A stretch of DNA of 64,000 bases from the NCBI GenBank assembly GCA_001599975.1, contig BCIO01000002.1, positions 3,917,883-3,981,882 on the forward strand. The letters are read 5' to 3'. Source of the DNA: Cystobasidiopsis lactophilus (taxonomy: Eukaryota; Basidiomycota; Agaricostilbomycetes; Agaricostilbales; Chionosphaeraceae). The notes under the pieces were generated by a model. It was not told the DNA's origin and made no database searches. It saw only the letters and a program-made list of their open reading frames with translations. How positions within the stretch are numbered: position 1 is the first letter of the stretch; each line of letters opens with the position of its first letter. The position numbers and the translations under genes were made by a program. Of this stretch, positions 1 through 10,440 are shown piece after piece.

Positions 1-682
1 GCGAGTCCAAGGCGCGGGGTCCCACCATCCTCTTGGAGGGCGACATGCTCGACTGTTGGGAGGGCTGGTAGGTGTGTGTAGGGGAGGTGAAAGGCGATGT
101 GGAAACAAGAGATTTGGTGGTCAGGGCCTGCCTCGTGGGCGAGTCCTCTTCGGCGGACGACTGCGACCGAGAGTGGGTCAGTCTGGAGCTGCGGATGCCC
201 AGGCCTAAGTCGTCGCGGTTGCTGCTGCCGGGGAGCGCGGCCGCCGAAGCTGGCGGGGCGAATCTGGGCGAACGAGGCGACGGAGGCAGCACCGGCTGTA
301 CGACCCTTGAGACCCTGGGCGACACTGGCGCGGACCCAGTGTCCTGCTTGAAGGGCGAATTGGACACCAGATTGCGCTTGAGCTGGGCGTACGAGCTCGA
401 CGTCCGCCGCACGCCGTCTTCGCTGTTGTTGTCGCCGCTGTTGCTCCGGCTCATCGATGTGGGCACCTGCTGGTTGTGGCCCATCGGCGGCGACTTCTTG
501 GAGATGCGCAAAGGCTGCGCCCAGCCCCTGCTCGACTCTTGCAGGATGGAGTCCTTGGTGGGCGAGCGCTCGATGGAGGCGAGCTGCTCGCGCGAGGTCG
601 ACGGCGACAGGGACTCGGTCGACCTGTAGGACGCCGACTCCCGCAGAGGCGACGGGTTCTTGAGCATCGACGTGCTGCTCAT
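1..682 (-). CDS. Ser/Pro-rich protein, N-terminal part only
   Basis: An open frame on the minus strand begins with ATG at 682-680 and stays open for 227 codons to the left edge, so the C-terminal part lies outside the window. The product is rich in Ser, Pro, Arg and Asn with many SP and TP dipeptides (for example NSPFKQD and PVSPRVSR), typical of a disordered phospho-regulated protein. No folded domain, membrane segment or signal peptide is visible in this part. It is divergently arranged with the DUF5519 gene at 998. I do not recognise the family. Confidence 0.65.
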   Translation of the reverse strand, partial: MSSTSMLKNPSPLRESASYRSTESLSPSTSREQLASIERSPTKDSILQESSRGWAQPLRISKKSPPMGHNQQVPTSMSRSNSGDNNSEDGVRRTSSSYAQLKRNLVSNSPFKQDTGSAPVSPRVSRVVQPVLPPSPRSPRFAPPASAAALPGSSNRDDLGLGIRSSRLTHSRSQSSAEEDSPTRQALTTKSLVSTSPFTSPTHTYQPSQQSSMSPSKRMVGPRALDS

Positions 683-997
683 CCTGCCTCTTGGGGCGTT
701 GTGGCAGGGCAAAAAAACAACGCGAAGCGACCTCGAAGCCTCTGAGAAGTTGAAAACGCGCGACTCGTGGTCCTTTGGCTGCCAAATGCAGGACGAATGC
801 GCCTACGCTTTGTTGGACTTCGAAAGCCACCTCAGATCCCTGAAAGCAGCATTTGTGGTTTGCTAAAGCGCTGAAGCGACAGCAAGTGATTGCCCCTGCG
901 CGAGTTCTAACCCCGCCACCTGGTCCCTCACTCCTTGATTGCCGAGATGACGCCTGCCCCTTCTTGCTTCCTTGCCCTCAATCGACGAGCTGCCAAA
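683..997. promoter_or_regulatory. Divergent intergenic region
   Basis: These 315 bases separate two divergent start codons (682 on minus, 998 on plus) and must hold both promoters. I see no distinctive element in it. Confidence 0.5.
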
Positions 998-1948
998 ATG
1001 CCTGGAGTGCTTGAACTTCAGCGATTTTCAGTGGGCGCGCTCAAGAATGCCATCTGGAGTGACCAGGGTGGCCAAATCAGGCCGGCAGCGGCGGCGCTCG
1101 CTGGTTCCCTCTCGACGCTCGCTGTCCTACTCGTCACTTTTGCCGTTCGAGACTTCAAAGAGTGGACTCAGATCATCGGCGGCGTGCCCATCTCGGTCCG
1201 ATTTTGGGCTCTTTGCCGCTATTTGACTTGGAAGGAGAAGTAAGAGGCGCCTTCGTTTTGCGGGCTGCGTCCAACCTCATCCTTTGCATCTTGCTTCGAC
1301 AGAGATCCGTAGGTCAGATCGCTTTAGCCCGGCGCCCAAGCCTCACCCTGTCCTTTGGCTCGATCAGCATCCGCACTTCCAACCTGACCAGCTCCGCGGA
1401 CCGCAAGACCGTCCTCGGCACCTTGCCCAAGCGCATCGGCCCTCGTCCCAGCATGATCAAATGGTGTCTTCCACATCGTCATCACCCTCAAATGCTCAAT
1501 CCGACCTATTTGTCTGCTGTCGAAGATCACCTACGCGAGCAAGCTGCCAAGCACGGCCTGCTCTGCGCCAACTCGCTGCGCGAGAAGCATGCTGGTATCG
1601 CGGTGTTTAGCCAAAAGGCTGGTTCGGAGCCTAAATTCATGGCGGATCGGCTGCACGTCCACTCTTCAGACAACTCGGTGCATGTGGCCCTACATCCTCT
1701 GGTTAGTCCTTCGCTTCCTGGCCCACGTCCTTCTTCTCAAGCTGTGTGACTCGCACAAGGATGCGGCCGAGGTCATCGGGAAGGAATGGGGTTGCCAATT
1801 TCCTCTCAACGGGCAGACAGTCAAGCCGTGGGGCACGTTCGACGAGGCGCAAGTGTTTCTGTACGCACCACGGACGGAGCAAGAGTTGGAGGTCATACTT
1901 CGGATCATCGACTGCGGCGTTCAATACAATTTGGAGAACCTGCTCTGA
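998..1948 (+). CDS. Luciferase-like domain (DUF5519) protein
   Basis: The gene starts at ATG 998, with an N-terminal hydrophobic stretch (AAAALAGSLSTLAVLLVTFAV) suggesting one membrane anchor. A GTAAGA donor near 1240 and a CAG acceptor near 1302 remove one intron. A second probable intron lies at about 1701-1740, joining HVALHPL to CDSHKDAAEVIGKEWG. The C-terminal part carries the hallmarks of the fungal/bacterial luciferase-domain family (DUF5519): HVALHP, a WG motif followed by PL, and a FLYAPRTEQELEVIL block near the end. Biochemical activity of this family is not established. The gene converges on GPI13, with about 80 bases between stop codons. Confidence 0.7.
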
Positions 1949-2028
1949 GAGCGAATGTTACCACAGTCTCATGCGTTCTTGTATGATCTTTCTCATTTGT
2001 GTATGTAACAACTTTCACAGTTGCGTTT

Positions 2029-5000
2029 CTAGCCCTCGCATTTTGTACTGGAAAGATGCCCTTTTTTGACCCGACATAGGAGGTCCCAGACAGCCGGAGG
2101 TGAGCGTTGGCAATTTAGGACCACTAGACATTGCTTAGCCTCGCCACGGTCGGAAACCGTCAGAGTGACACTCACGTTAGACCCTAGCAGTGCCGTCGAC
2201 TTTTGCAGCACCACCGCGGACGCCGGCCAAACGAGCAAGACCAGTGCCAGGTCGACGCCCACCAGCGTCAATCCTCCCAGCATGAAGCGCGGTGCGAAAA
2301 CCTTCCAGACCATCAAGTGTCTCCGGTGCCACGCCGCAAAGGCCGCTTGAGGCAGGGTCAAAAGCGTATGGTAGGCGAGGAATAAGAGGCACGTTTTGAA
2401 CATGTGGCGGATCATGGGCGATGCCGAGCCGACCTTGAGGGACGGTGACGTGTTCCAAAAAACCAAGAGTGGGATCGCAAGAGCGGCTAGAAGATGGCCA
2501 GAGAGCGTGTTGAGAATGACGAGCAGAGGCGAGAAAGGGTAGGTGACCGTGGTGAAGCCGACGAACGCAGCCTTCCACTGTATCGATGGCAGGGAGGCCT
2601 GATGACCGGTGGCGAAGAATAGAAGGTGGCCCAGGAGGACCAGCGAACCAACATCGGCCCAAGTTGGCGACGGCAGCTCGGGCCTGGCTTCTCCAGCACT
2701 TTCCAGTTGCTGTACCAACAGTTTCAAATCATCCCTTGAGTCGAAGGCTTCGAGCAACGCCAAGATGACCACGAAGGCCAACGAGAGGTGGATTTGCCCG
2801 ACAGTCGGGGTGACGAGGAACACCAAGCTGAAGGCGCCCGCGAAGAAGGTCAGATAGGTCGAACCGAGCGCGTTGGCAAACCCGATGAGCTGGATGCGAG
2901 TGCGTGCAGGTTGGCCGTCGATGGCGGGCACATCCACGCTTGAGATAGACATGTTGAGTTCGGTGACCAAGTACCAAATACCGGCGAGCATGAACGCCAC
3001 TCCCGCGTACACGGATAGCGCCAGTCCATTTTCGATCGTGCCCAAAGCCTCCACCCACTTGAAACCCCTAGCGCCCGGCAGTATCTCGTCCATAATGGTC
3101 TGGGTTGATGCAGGCAAAGTTGAGATAAGCCACTCCAGAAACCAGTATCCCACGCCGAAGACCAAATAGCCTCTGAAAGCGCCGGCGAAGAAGAATGGCG
3201 CCAATCCTTGGTAGGAGCCAGCGGGTTGGAGAAAGAGCTGGATGAAGAAAGGCAGGACCAAAGCGGCAACCAAGGCGGCCGCGAACATGGCCCACGCAAA
3301 GCCGCTGCTTAGCGAAGCGGTAGGAAGGTGGAAAGTCGCCGTGCAGAAAGGCTGTTGCTCTTCTCTGCAGATGGTCGAGCTGGCGATGAGGCGGTTGCAG
3401 AGCAGAGCCATCAGCGTGAACAGTCCAATGCGCCATCGTAGGCGTGGCTGTGGAGCTGACCATGCTTGCAGGGCCAGCAACAAGAGAGGGAGTTGGAGGA
3501 GATAGAGCGAGATCGAATCCTCCCACAATACGAAGGAGTTCGAGCCGAAGGACCCGGCATGGAGTATGGCCAACAGGGACAAGCCCACAGTAGTCTTGCT
3601 TGTTGTAGATTTCGGAGGTGGTGCACGGGTGGCCGTCGTTGAAGCGCGAAGTCTGACGGGCCACACCAAGCCCAGAGCGCCAGCCAAAGACGCAGCACCC
3701 AAAGCGCTCTGGAGGATAGGTGCCCCACTGCCGAACGAGGACAAGCCACCAAGGACCAGGCCTCCAAGGTAGGCCAGACTGCCTTGGCCGATGCAGTAGC
3801 GAGTGGGCGTCTCCCGGAAAAGTGATCCGTCCACACTGTTGAGCCCTGCCAGCCGCAAAATGCCCAACAAGCTCAGAAGGAGCGAGGAAAGCCCAATCGC
3901 CATCTTGGGGACATTGAACGTAGCCCAGGCGGACCGGCACGCTTGCTGCACAGAGTGCATGTATTGGTAGTAGGCGTCCAAGTCGCCGTCTTGCTCCGCG
4001 CGGTCGAACAAATGAGCGGCAGGGGCAAGATGAAGGAGCAGGTCCTCTCCTCCTGAGGCGGTATACGTGTTGAGGAAGGTGTGCAGTTGGATGGCATTTT
4101 GGCGGACGGCTTCAAGCAAAGGCTGCTTGTCAATGACCCTCGTGCTCGACCAAGTCTTCTTCTCGACAGCCTCGGAGAGAAAAAGCTCGGGAATGAGAGA
4201 GCCCAGGTTGCTGAAAGGAATGGGCAAGCCCAAGAGGCGCGAAAGGGTCGGGACAAAGTCGATCTGCTGCACTTGGCGCTCTTGTGTGCCTTCATGACTC
4301 CAGAACCCTTGAATACGCTGCAGGGTGTTTTGAAGCCACGGTTCGGCCAGCGCATTGCGAGGTGTGAGCAGTTTGTGCTTGCTGTAGAGGAAAAGGCCGG
4401 CCGACACTTCGTCCTCCGAATCCCCGCCGTGGTTGCCCTGAGCGTCCATACCGTGGTCCCCCATGACTACCAGCAGGTCGTCCTCCTTCAAAGAAGCTAC
4501 GATGCGCTGCACCATGGCGTCCGCCTCCTCCAGCTTGCGCGCCATTTCCGCATGCCGGGAGCCCATCCTGTGGCCCACATGATCGAGACCCAGACAGTGG
4601 GCAATAACAATGTCCCACTCTTCTGATTGCTGCTCCAACAAGGGGAAAAGGTGTCGCCTCACGCCATGGTCGACCGTGTCCAGGTCTTCCACGTTGAAGG
4701 AGTCGTATGGCCACGTCATGTTCGGGTTCAGGGGACTACTCCCTTCTTTTGCGCCGGCTGGGAGCAAAGGAAAAGTCGACAGCCAAGTGTCGTCGCCCAC
4801 GAAAGCCACGCGCTTGCCAGCGACCCGAGCCTGAGAGAGCCAGTTGTCCTCCTCGATGCGCTGGCCGGCAAAGTTGGACCCGGCATCCACAAAAGTGGGC
4901 AGCGTGCCAACAGTGAGGCCCTTGATACGCTGCAACGTGGTGGTCGGCGGGTCGGCGACAAATTTGAACAGCGCAGCGTGGCCAGGTTGGCTCTGCACCA

Positions 5001-5316
5001 GTTGTGACGGAGTCTTCAGGACATTGTGGTACACTTGAGATGGCTGGTCTATAGGAAAAAGAAAGTCGTAGCGCAGAGCGTCGATGATGAGGATGACCGC
5101 CCTCTGGAATTTGGCCGGCGTCGCAGGATGTGCAGTCGGCGCCGACTGCAGGGTCAGCGCGACCCTGGTCAGCAGAAATCCTTTGACGAAGATGAACAGG
5201 GCGCCAAATTGGATGCAACCCAGCAGGCAAAGGCCGAGGAAGGCCACTTGCGACGGTGAAAAGTCGCGCAGCTGATTGGCTCGGATCAGTGCCTTTCTGA
5301 CGGCCTGAATGCCCAC
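2029..5316 (-). CDS. GPI13: GPI ethanolamine phosphate transferase 3 (PIG-O/Gpi13)
   Basis: This ER multi-pass enzyme adds phosphoethanolamine to the third mannose of the GPI anchor precursor. The frame spans about 1095 codons. An N-terminal membrane segment ends in the PIG-O signature FLLTR. The lumenal alkaline-phosphatase-like domain follows, with VILIIDALRYDF, DPPTTTLQRIKG, DAGSNFAG, FVGDDTW, LGLDHVGHRMG and MGDHGMDAQGNHGG metal-site motifs, and then a long C-terminal half with many membrane helices. Two ends are unresolved. The frame opens at a GTG with no in-frame ATG before the first helix, so a short 5' exon probably lies upstream around 5320-5410. At the 3' end a strong GTGAGT donor at 2175 suggests the last ~45 read-through residues are intronic and that the true C-terminus is spliced. 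Confidence 0.93.
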   Translation of the reverse strand: MGIQAVRKALIRANQLRDFSPSQVAFLGLCLLGCIQFGALFIFVKGFLLTRVALTLQSAPTAHPATPAKFQRAVILIIDALRYDFLFPIDQPSQVYHNVLKTPSQLVQSQPGHAALFKFVADPPTTTLQRIKGLTVGTLPTFVDAGSNFAGQRIEEDNWLSQARVAGKRVAFVGDDTWLSTFPLLPAGAKEGSSPLNPNMTWPYDSFNVEDLDTVDHGVRRHLFPLLEQQSEEWDIVIAHCLGLDHVGHRMGSRHAEMARKLEEADAMVQRIVASLKEDDLLVVMGDHGMDAQGNHGGDSEDEVSAGLFLYSKHKLLTPRNALAEPWLQNTLQRIQGFWSHEGTQERQVQQIDFVPTLSRLLGLPIPFSNLGSLIPELFLSEAVEKKTWSSTRVIDKQPLLEAVRQNAIQLHTFLNTYTASGGEDLLLHLAPAAHLFDRAEQDGDLDAYYQYMHSVQQACRSAWATFNVPKMAIGLSSLLLSLLGILRLAGLNSVDGSLFRETPTRYCIGQGSLAYLGGLVLGGLSSFGSGAPILQSALGAASLAGALGLVWPVRLRASTTATRAPPPKSTTSKTTVGLSLLAILHAGSFGSNSFVLWEDSISLYLLQLPLLLLALQAWSAPQPRLRWRIGLFTLMALLCNRLIASSTICREEQQPFCTATFHLPTASLSSGFAWAMFAAALVAALVLPFFIQLFLQPAGSYQGLAPFFFAGAFRGYLVFGVGYWFLEWLISTLPASTQTIMDEILPGARGFKWVEALGTIENGLALSVYAGVAFMLAGIWYLVTELNMSISSVDVPAIDGQPARTRIQLIGFANALGSTYLTFFAGAFSLVFLVTPTVGQIHLSLAFVVILALLEAFDSRDDLKLLVQQLESAGEARPELPSPTWADVGSLVLLGHLLFFATGHQASLPSIQWKAAFVGFTTVTYPFSPLLVILNTLSGHLLAALAIPLLVFWNTSPSLKVGSASPMIRHMFKTCLLFLAYHTLLTLPQAAFAAWHRRHLMVWKVFAPRFMLGGLTLVGVDLALVLLVWPASAVVLQKSTALLGSNVSVTLTVSDRGEAKQCLVVLNCQRSPPAVWDLLCRVKKGHLSSTKCEG

Positions 5317-5638
5317 TAACAGATCTCATCGTCTTATAAATAAGGGCGCATGGAAGGGGAACAAAAGCGGCGCGGTTCTCGTGGCAAAGGATCAACCTTT
5401 CATGAGCTGCTGCCGAGAGCGCGACAGCTGCAGTACGAGAGAAAATACCAGTCACCCTCGTCCCGTCGTGTATGTATCCTGCTCTTGGAATGCTGAAAAG
5501 AACAACCGCTTCAATGGGTCACCGTAAGGGGGGAGAAAGTTTGATGAGGGGACAGTTACCTGGCGAAGAGTGCAGGTTCTGGAGTAGGAGATAAGAGAGG
5601 ATCAAGCCTCACCTTGGGGGGAGGAGCACTCACGATTC
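5317..5638. other. Intergenic, upstream of GPI13
   Basis: This holds the 3' end of the Myb gene and the upstream region of GPI13. It probably includes a short first exon and 5' intron of GPI13, because no in-frame ATG exists before that gene's first membrane helix. I could not choose the exon. Confidence 0.4.
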
Positions 5639-7113
5639 TCAAGCAGCCGCAGGGTCTTTGCCCTCGTCCTTCTCGCCCTGGGGCTCTTCGCCCTCGTCGT
5701 TCTCGTCCTCAGGCTCCTCGTCCGCCTCGGCCTGCGTTGGTACATCGGCGGCACGCGGATCATCCTTCAGGTAGCCGTTCCAGTAGTTCTTGATGCGGCC
5801 AGGTGAGCGGCCTGTGAGTTCGCTCGACATGCGTGCCCACTTCGGACCGTAAGCTTTGAGTTTTGCCAGGATGGCGTCGTCCTCCTCCTTGGTGAAGGGC
5901 TGTTTGTCAACTGATTTGCAAAGCCCTTGATCAGCAAGATTTCCCACACAGAAGAGAAGGGAAACGGGCACATACCAGTGGGATTAAGCTCATTGACCCA
6001 GTGCTCCCTGGCCTGCTTCCCGGTGCGGAAGAATCCTGGTGTGTTCTCAATACGCTTCCAGTTGTGAGGACCATTGGTGCGCACAAAGTCCTCCAACACT
6101 TGATCCTCATCTGGCTGCCAGATTCCCTTGCCCGGCTCGTGAGCGTCGCTCGTTGTCTGGCTTTTTTTCGACTTGGAGCTAGCTTGGGTAGGTGCTCTGC
6201 CGCCTTGCCAGCTCGTTCTCGGAGCCGCAGGCGAGCTCGGAGGCTGATTTTGAGAGGAGGTCGAGATCGACCTCAGGCGAGAGGGACGACGACCAAAGAA
6301 CAAGTCAACCGGGCCTGGGGTAGTCGGCGGTGGCAAAGCAGGAGCAGAAAGTGGCACCTTTTGTAAAGCCGTGCCACCTGCTGTGGTCTTTGGAGCGAGT
6401 GGGATGCCCCTGACACCACAAAAGGTCCTGGGAGGGGAGCGGGGAGCCTCGCAGATGGACTGGGTAGGTGGATTGAACGATGCAGAGAGTTGTGCTGGAG
6501 GTTTGGGAGCTCGAGGGGCGGCGAGGGACAGGGCGGGCGAGGGACTTGCTTCCTGCCCTTGCGCTCCAGGCGGGCCAGCGGTATCCTTCGCCATCAGTTC
6601 AACGAGTCTGCTCTTGCAGTCCTCGACAGACCGAATTGAAGCCTGGGAGCAAGCAGCCGCCACTTTGCGCCAGGCCTCTTGGTCGAGCGATTCGAGGACA
6701 GCCTTTTGCAGCTGGTCGTCATCGGCTTTGGACCACGCTGAGGGCGGGGGAGTGGAGACGCGGACGTCGATGGGAGCGATCGAGGAAGAGCCAGAAGCCT
6801 GAGACGGAGCTCCCAGTGGAAGCGTCGAGGATGGGGTCGGCTCGACATGTAAGACCCGGGTTGGAAGCGTTGGGCCCGCCTCGTCGTCGTCCAGCCAAGA
6901 CCGCTCGTGAGAAGCAGGCGGAGCAGAAGTGAAAGGTAACTCTGAGCCGGGCAGGGAAGGCGGAGCGGGGGCAGCCACTTGTGGCTGGGCAAGTTGTCCG
7001 TCCTCTTGAGTGGTTGTGCTGCTCCCAGCTAGGGCCTTCTCGGATTTGGTATCAGCGGAGATGGCAGGGGATGGCAGTTGATCCGCAGGTCCAGATGCTG
7101 GGGGCGATGGCAT
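5639..7113 (-). CDS. Myb/SANT repeat DNA-binding protein
   Basis: Two exons (7113-5976 and 5910-5639) join across a 65-nt intron with GTATGT donor and ATCAG acceptor, giving 469 residues in frame. A Pro/Ser-rich N-terminal half contains one divergent SANT-like segment (WSKADDDQLQKAVLES ... WRKVAAACSQASIRSVEDC). The C-terminal part has two canonical Myb repeats: GIWQPDEDQVLEDFV ... WKRIENTPGFFRTGKQAREH, and PFTKEEDDAILAKLK ... WARMSSELTGRSPGRIKNYW. The intron sits exactly between these repeats. A highly acidic tail follows. The tryptophan spacing fits R2R3-type DNA binding. The target genes cannot be inferred. Confidence 0.85.
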
Positions 7114-8975
7114 GGTTGAGGGAGGACTGCTTGCTCAACGCGCGCCGCCAGGAGGAGAATGGAGCAGCGGCGTGCTGCCTCAAGAAGTAACTTGCGAGCG
7201 CTGGGAGATGGAAGGGAGTGGTTTTCAAAGAATCAGAGTGTAGAGCGCGCTCGACGACGTCTGTGAGTAGCGAGGGAGAGGCCGTCAGCTTGTGTCAACA
7301 AAGGGGGGAGAGCCCGGCCACAGTTCAGCCCGCCCTACCTTGGACCGAAGCAAGAGACCAGCAGCAGGTTCAAGTAAGCTGCTGACCGCTGAAGAGCCTT
7401 CAAGGGTGGCAAGGCAGGCAGAGCTGCGAGAGCACCTTCGTGGTCGCCGAACAAAGAAATTTGCCCGGGCCACGTCATGTCGTCCTTGGTCCTTGGCACC
7501 CAGAAAGCGACGATCGAAGAGCCTTAGAGCAGCAGGCGCGTCACTACATGGCGCAAGACGCTCAAAGGTAGTCCCAACCTTGGCAGCCTCGCGTCTCGAG
7601 CAGCGCGACAAGAACAGCTGCCAGCTCCGGCTGTCAGCTTTGAAGGGCTTCTTTCGAATCTATTGAGTTGAAGTTGAATGCCGGAACGAATCACACATTG
7701 AATAGGAGTCTCAGAGGCTCATTCATCAATCAAAAGTCCTTTCTCGCCTTGACGAGCGGAGACGCGCTGAAAATGGCAATGGACACTCGGACAATTCTTT
7801 GGCTTTGAATGTCGTTGTCACAGGATATAAGGGACAGGCCGATGATATCGAGCAGAGTCACAGCAAACGAAGAACGCTCGCAAGCGGGACTTCCCATCGC
7901 GCGGCTCCCCGAGCCGGAACCAATCGTCGAGCGGTTTATCCGGGTCTCGACAAAGTTCTCCATTCCTTCATTGCAAGTAGTTACATTATGGGAACCCATA
8001 TGGAGAGATTTGTTAAGAGAGAACCGACCTAGCGAGGCGGGAGATCGAAAGAGACCTTGGGTGGCAAATCAACAACCTGCTCTCATCTGGGACCAAAAAC
8101 GGCATCAAAAGCAGTATCAATAGAGTAAGAAACCCAGGGGAAGTGCTGAATAGCATTGAACAGCGTCCAAAGCTTGCACGAGTTCGAAGGAAAGCACACT
8201 GACCGATATCAAGGTGGCAAGAGGTAGCGCCCGTAGAGCAATGTCACACAGATCGTTCTTGCATCATTAACAGTGTATAAGTCGGTCGACTGGCACAGCT
8301 CGAGCTGAAGATCGGTCAAGGCGCTCACAAATGTGAAGCAGACGCCTGTTGGACATGGAGTAAGTGTGGGAATGCCCATAAAGGGAACGATGGCGATGAA
8401 TAAGGTCGAACTTCCATGCTGAACACTTCTACAGGCTGAACAACCAAGGCACGGGCCTTCAAGCACAAAGGTGGTGGGCTCGACAAGAACGCAACCGGAC
8501 CGCCACCCTTTAAGACCAAGTACTTGCAGAACGGCGATACATGATAGAAGCCTTGACCAAGAATCGGGAAAGCGCCTAGAGAGCTCCCTTTGCTACGCAG
8601 TTAGACGATCCGAATTCACCGGCGCGTTCAACATCGTGTCCTTCTGACACTTGCATACACTCATGCAGAGTCGAAACGCGCATGCACAAACCTGGCATTC
8701 ACACAAGCTGGCAGTCACGACAGGGAAGCAAAAGAAGAACAAAAGCGAACCAAAGGTCATGATCGACGTCTCGGACCAAGAGGCGATTTCGCTCTCCTTG
8801 GTTCCACCGGAACAACGACCGAACGTCTGGTTTGCTTCTGAAGCCTGCATGGCGTCGAATTGATAGATTCTGCGCCACTGCCACCCTGTTGTCTGGCCCA
8901 TTTCGCACTTCGAATTCGACCCGTCAGACCCTTTAAACTTGCTTCGCTGTGCTTTTGCTTGGTTTTCGATGACAA
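7114..8975. other. Gene-free interval
   Basis: No frame here has a recognisable domain or a convincing splice pattern; the frames of 60-125 codons look like chance. The interval holds the Myb gene upstream region on the left and the calpain remnant upstream region on the right. A GGTGGCAAA motif lies at 8060-8068. Confidence 0.5.
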
Positions 8976-10440
8976 ATGAGCAGCAGCACCCAATCTGCTT
9001 ACTCTGATGGAGAGGTATGCAGCGCCCGAGTATTAAGAGCAAGGTTTCAGTACTGAACCCGAGCGCGCCAGACGTTGCATGCCAAGGCCGTCCGAAAAGA
9101 GAAGCAGGGCGACTACGACTCGGCCTTCCAGCTCTATGTGTCTGCTGCACAGGCCTTTGTTCATGCACTGCGGGGCGCTAAAGCCGATGGGTTGACGGTA
9201 TTGGAGCAGAAGAGCAAGACTGCCTCTGCTGCCGCGCTGTCGAGGGCGGAAAAGATCAAGAGTCTACGGAATCACCTAAAGCCTAAGGTCGAACTCTTTT
9301 CAGTGTCAGGTAAGGTCAAGTAATCGCCCCTCGTGATTCCAACTAACGGAGCCGGGGCAGACCAGAAAGCCCTGCTTCTGCGCTCTTCGACTGCGGCTGG
9401 CCAATCATGCCCGTTATGGGATCGTTTCAATGCCACTGCCTATTTGAAGTCTGAAACCGACGAGAGGTGGGCCCACATGCTGAGAATCACATCCCTCGAA
9501 CCTCACGCTTGATTTGCCAGGCCTCGCAAGGTGTTGAAACTCAGTCCCGAGATGTCGAAGACGCACAAAGAATGGCAGCGACTCTCTCTAGTCTACTGTC
9601 TGGACGGCTCGAACAGCTTGCGACGAGCCGGTGCGAATGGCAACGGGCTGGTCCAAGCTTCAGTCTCTGATTGCTCACTTGTCGCCGGATTGGCAGCCTG
9701 TATCCAGNACAACAGCCGCTTTAANNCGACTCTTGCTTTTGATTGTCTGTATCCTCAAGAAGACAAGGTGCCGCTTGCGTCAGCGAATGGCTTGTACTGC
9801 GCCNAGTTTCATCTGAACGGCTCACAGAGGGCGGTGGGTCCTCGCTTCGTCCTTCAAAACTACCNTCTGACGTAGCACCAAGGTCACAATTGATGATTGG
9901 CTGCCTGTGTCCANCGATGGGGTGCTCCAGTGTGCGCTGTCAACGGAAGAGCCCTGGCTCTCATTGGTCGAAAAAGCGGTCCGCGACATTCTTTGCTCTG
10001 AGGAAAATTGATTTTAAGACCTGAAAGCCCGTCAGTTTCTGTCTATCAAGTCTGGCTATGACTTTGACGGCAGCGACTCTGCCGCTGATATGCAGTGAGT
10101 TTAAGCCATCTGGCCATCTCATCCCCCTGACGCATTGGCGCCAGCACTGTCACTCATTGGCGCCAGCACTGTCACTGGATGGATCCCGGAAGGAAACCAA
10201 CTCAAGAGGTATGAGAGTTCGCCGCCCTGACAGCCGATGTTTCTAACATCCCGCGCAGCGCAATGTTCAAACCAGGGACAACTTGGAAGCTGCTGTTGAC
10301 CACCTTTGCCAATGGCAAGTACAGCCACATCGTGTCTTATTCTACTGCCATTGATTGCATTTGAAATAGGCGACAGCATCTTGACCGCTGGCACCCTTCT
10401 TCAGCTGGACGGCGATTCTACGCAATGTTCCTTCCAATTA
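8976..10440 (+). pseudogene. Decayed PalB/Rim13-type calpain
   Basis: Exon 1 (ATG 8976, 13 codons) splices with GTATGC...GCGCCAG to an MIT domain starting at 9072 (LHAKAVRKEKQGDYDSAFQL). Further exons carry pieces of the calpain catalytic core in order: SVSDCSLVAGLA with the nucleophile cysteine near 9670, SGYDFDGSDS near 10045, TGWIPEGNQLK near 10175, MFKPGTTWKLLLTTFANGK near 10263, and GDSILTAGTLLQLDGD near 10373. Frames change between pieces without good splice signals. The downstream His/Asn half and the C-terminal C2-like domains expected of a 700-900 residue PalB are absent. Six N bases (9708, 9725-9726, 9804, 9865, 9914) mean some breaks could be sequencing artefacts. PalB normally cleaves the PacC/Rim101 factor in ambient-pH signalling. 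Confidence 0.7.
10133..10176 (+). repeat. 22-bp tandem duplication
   Basis: A 22-bp unit beginning CATTGGCGCCAGC is present twice head to tail with no mismatch, inside the calpain remnant just before its TGWIPE block. It looks like a recent slippage or an assembly artefact. Confidence 0.85.

Noticed and set aside
3068-3940. Long open frame within GPI13
   Set aside because: Out-of-frame shadow of a strongly coding gene.
8593-9168. 191-codon minus-strand frame
   Set aside because: It overlaps the MIT-domain exon of the calpain remnant antisense, and its composition is irregular.
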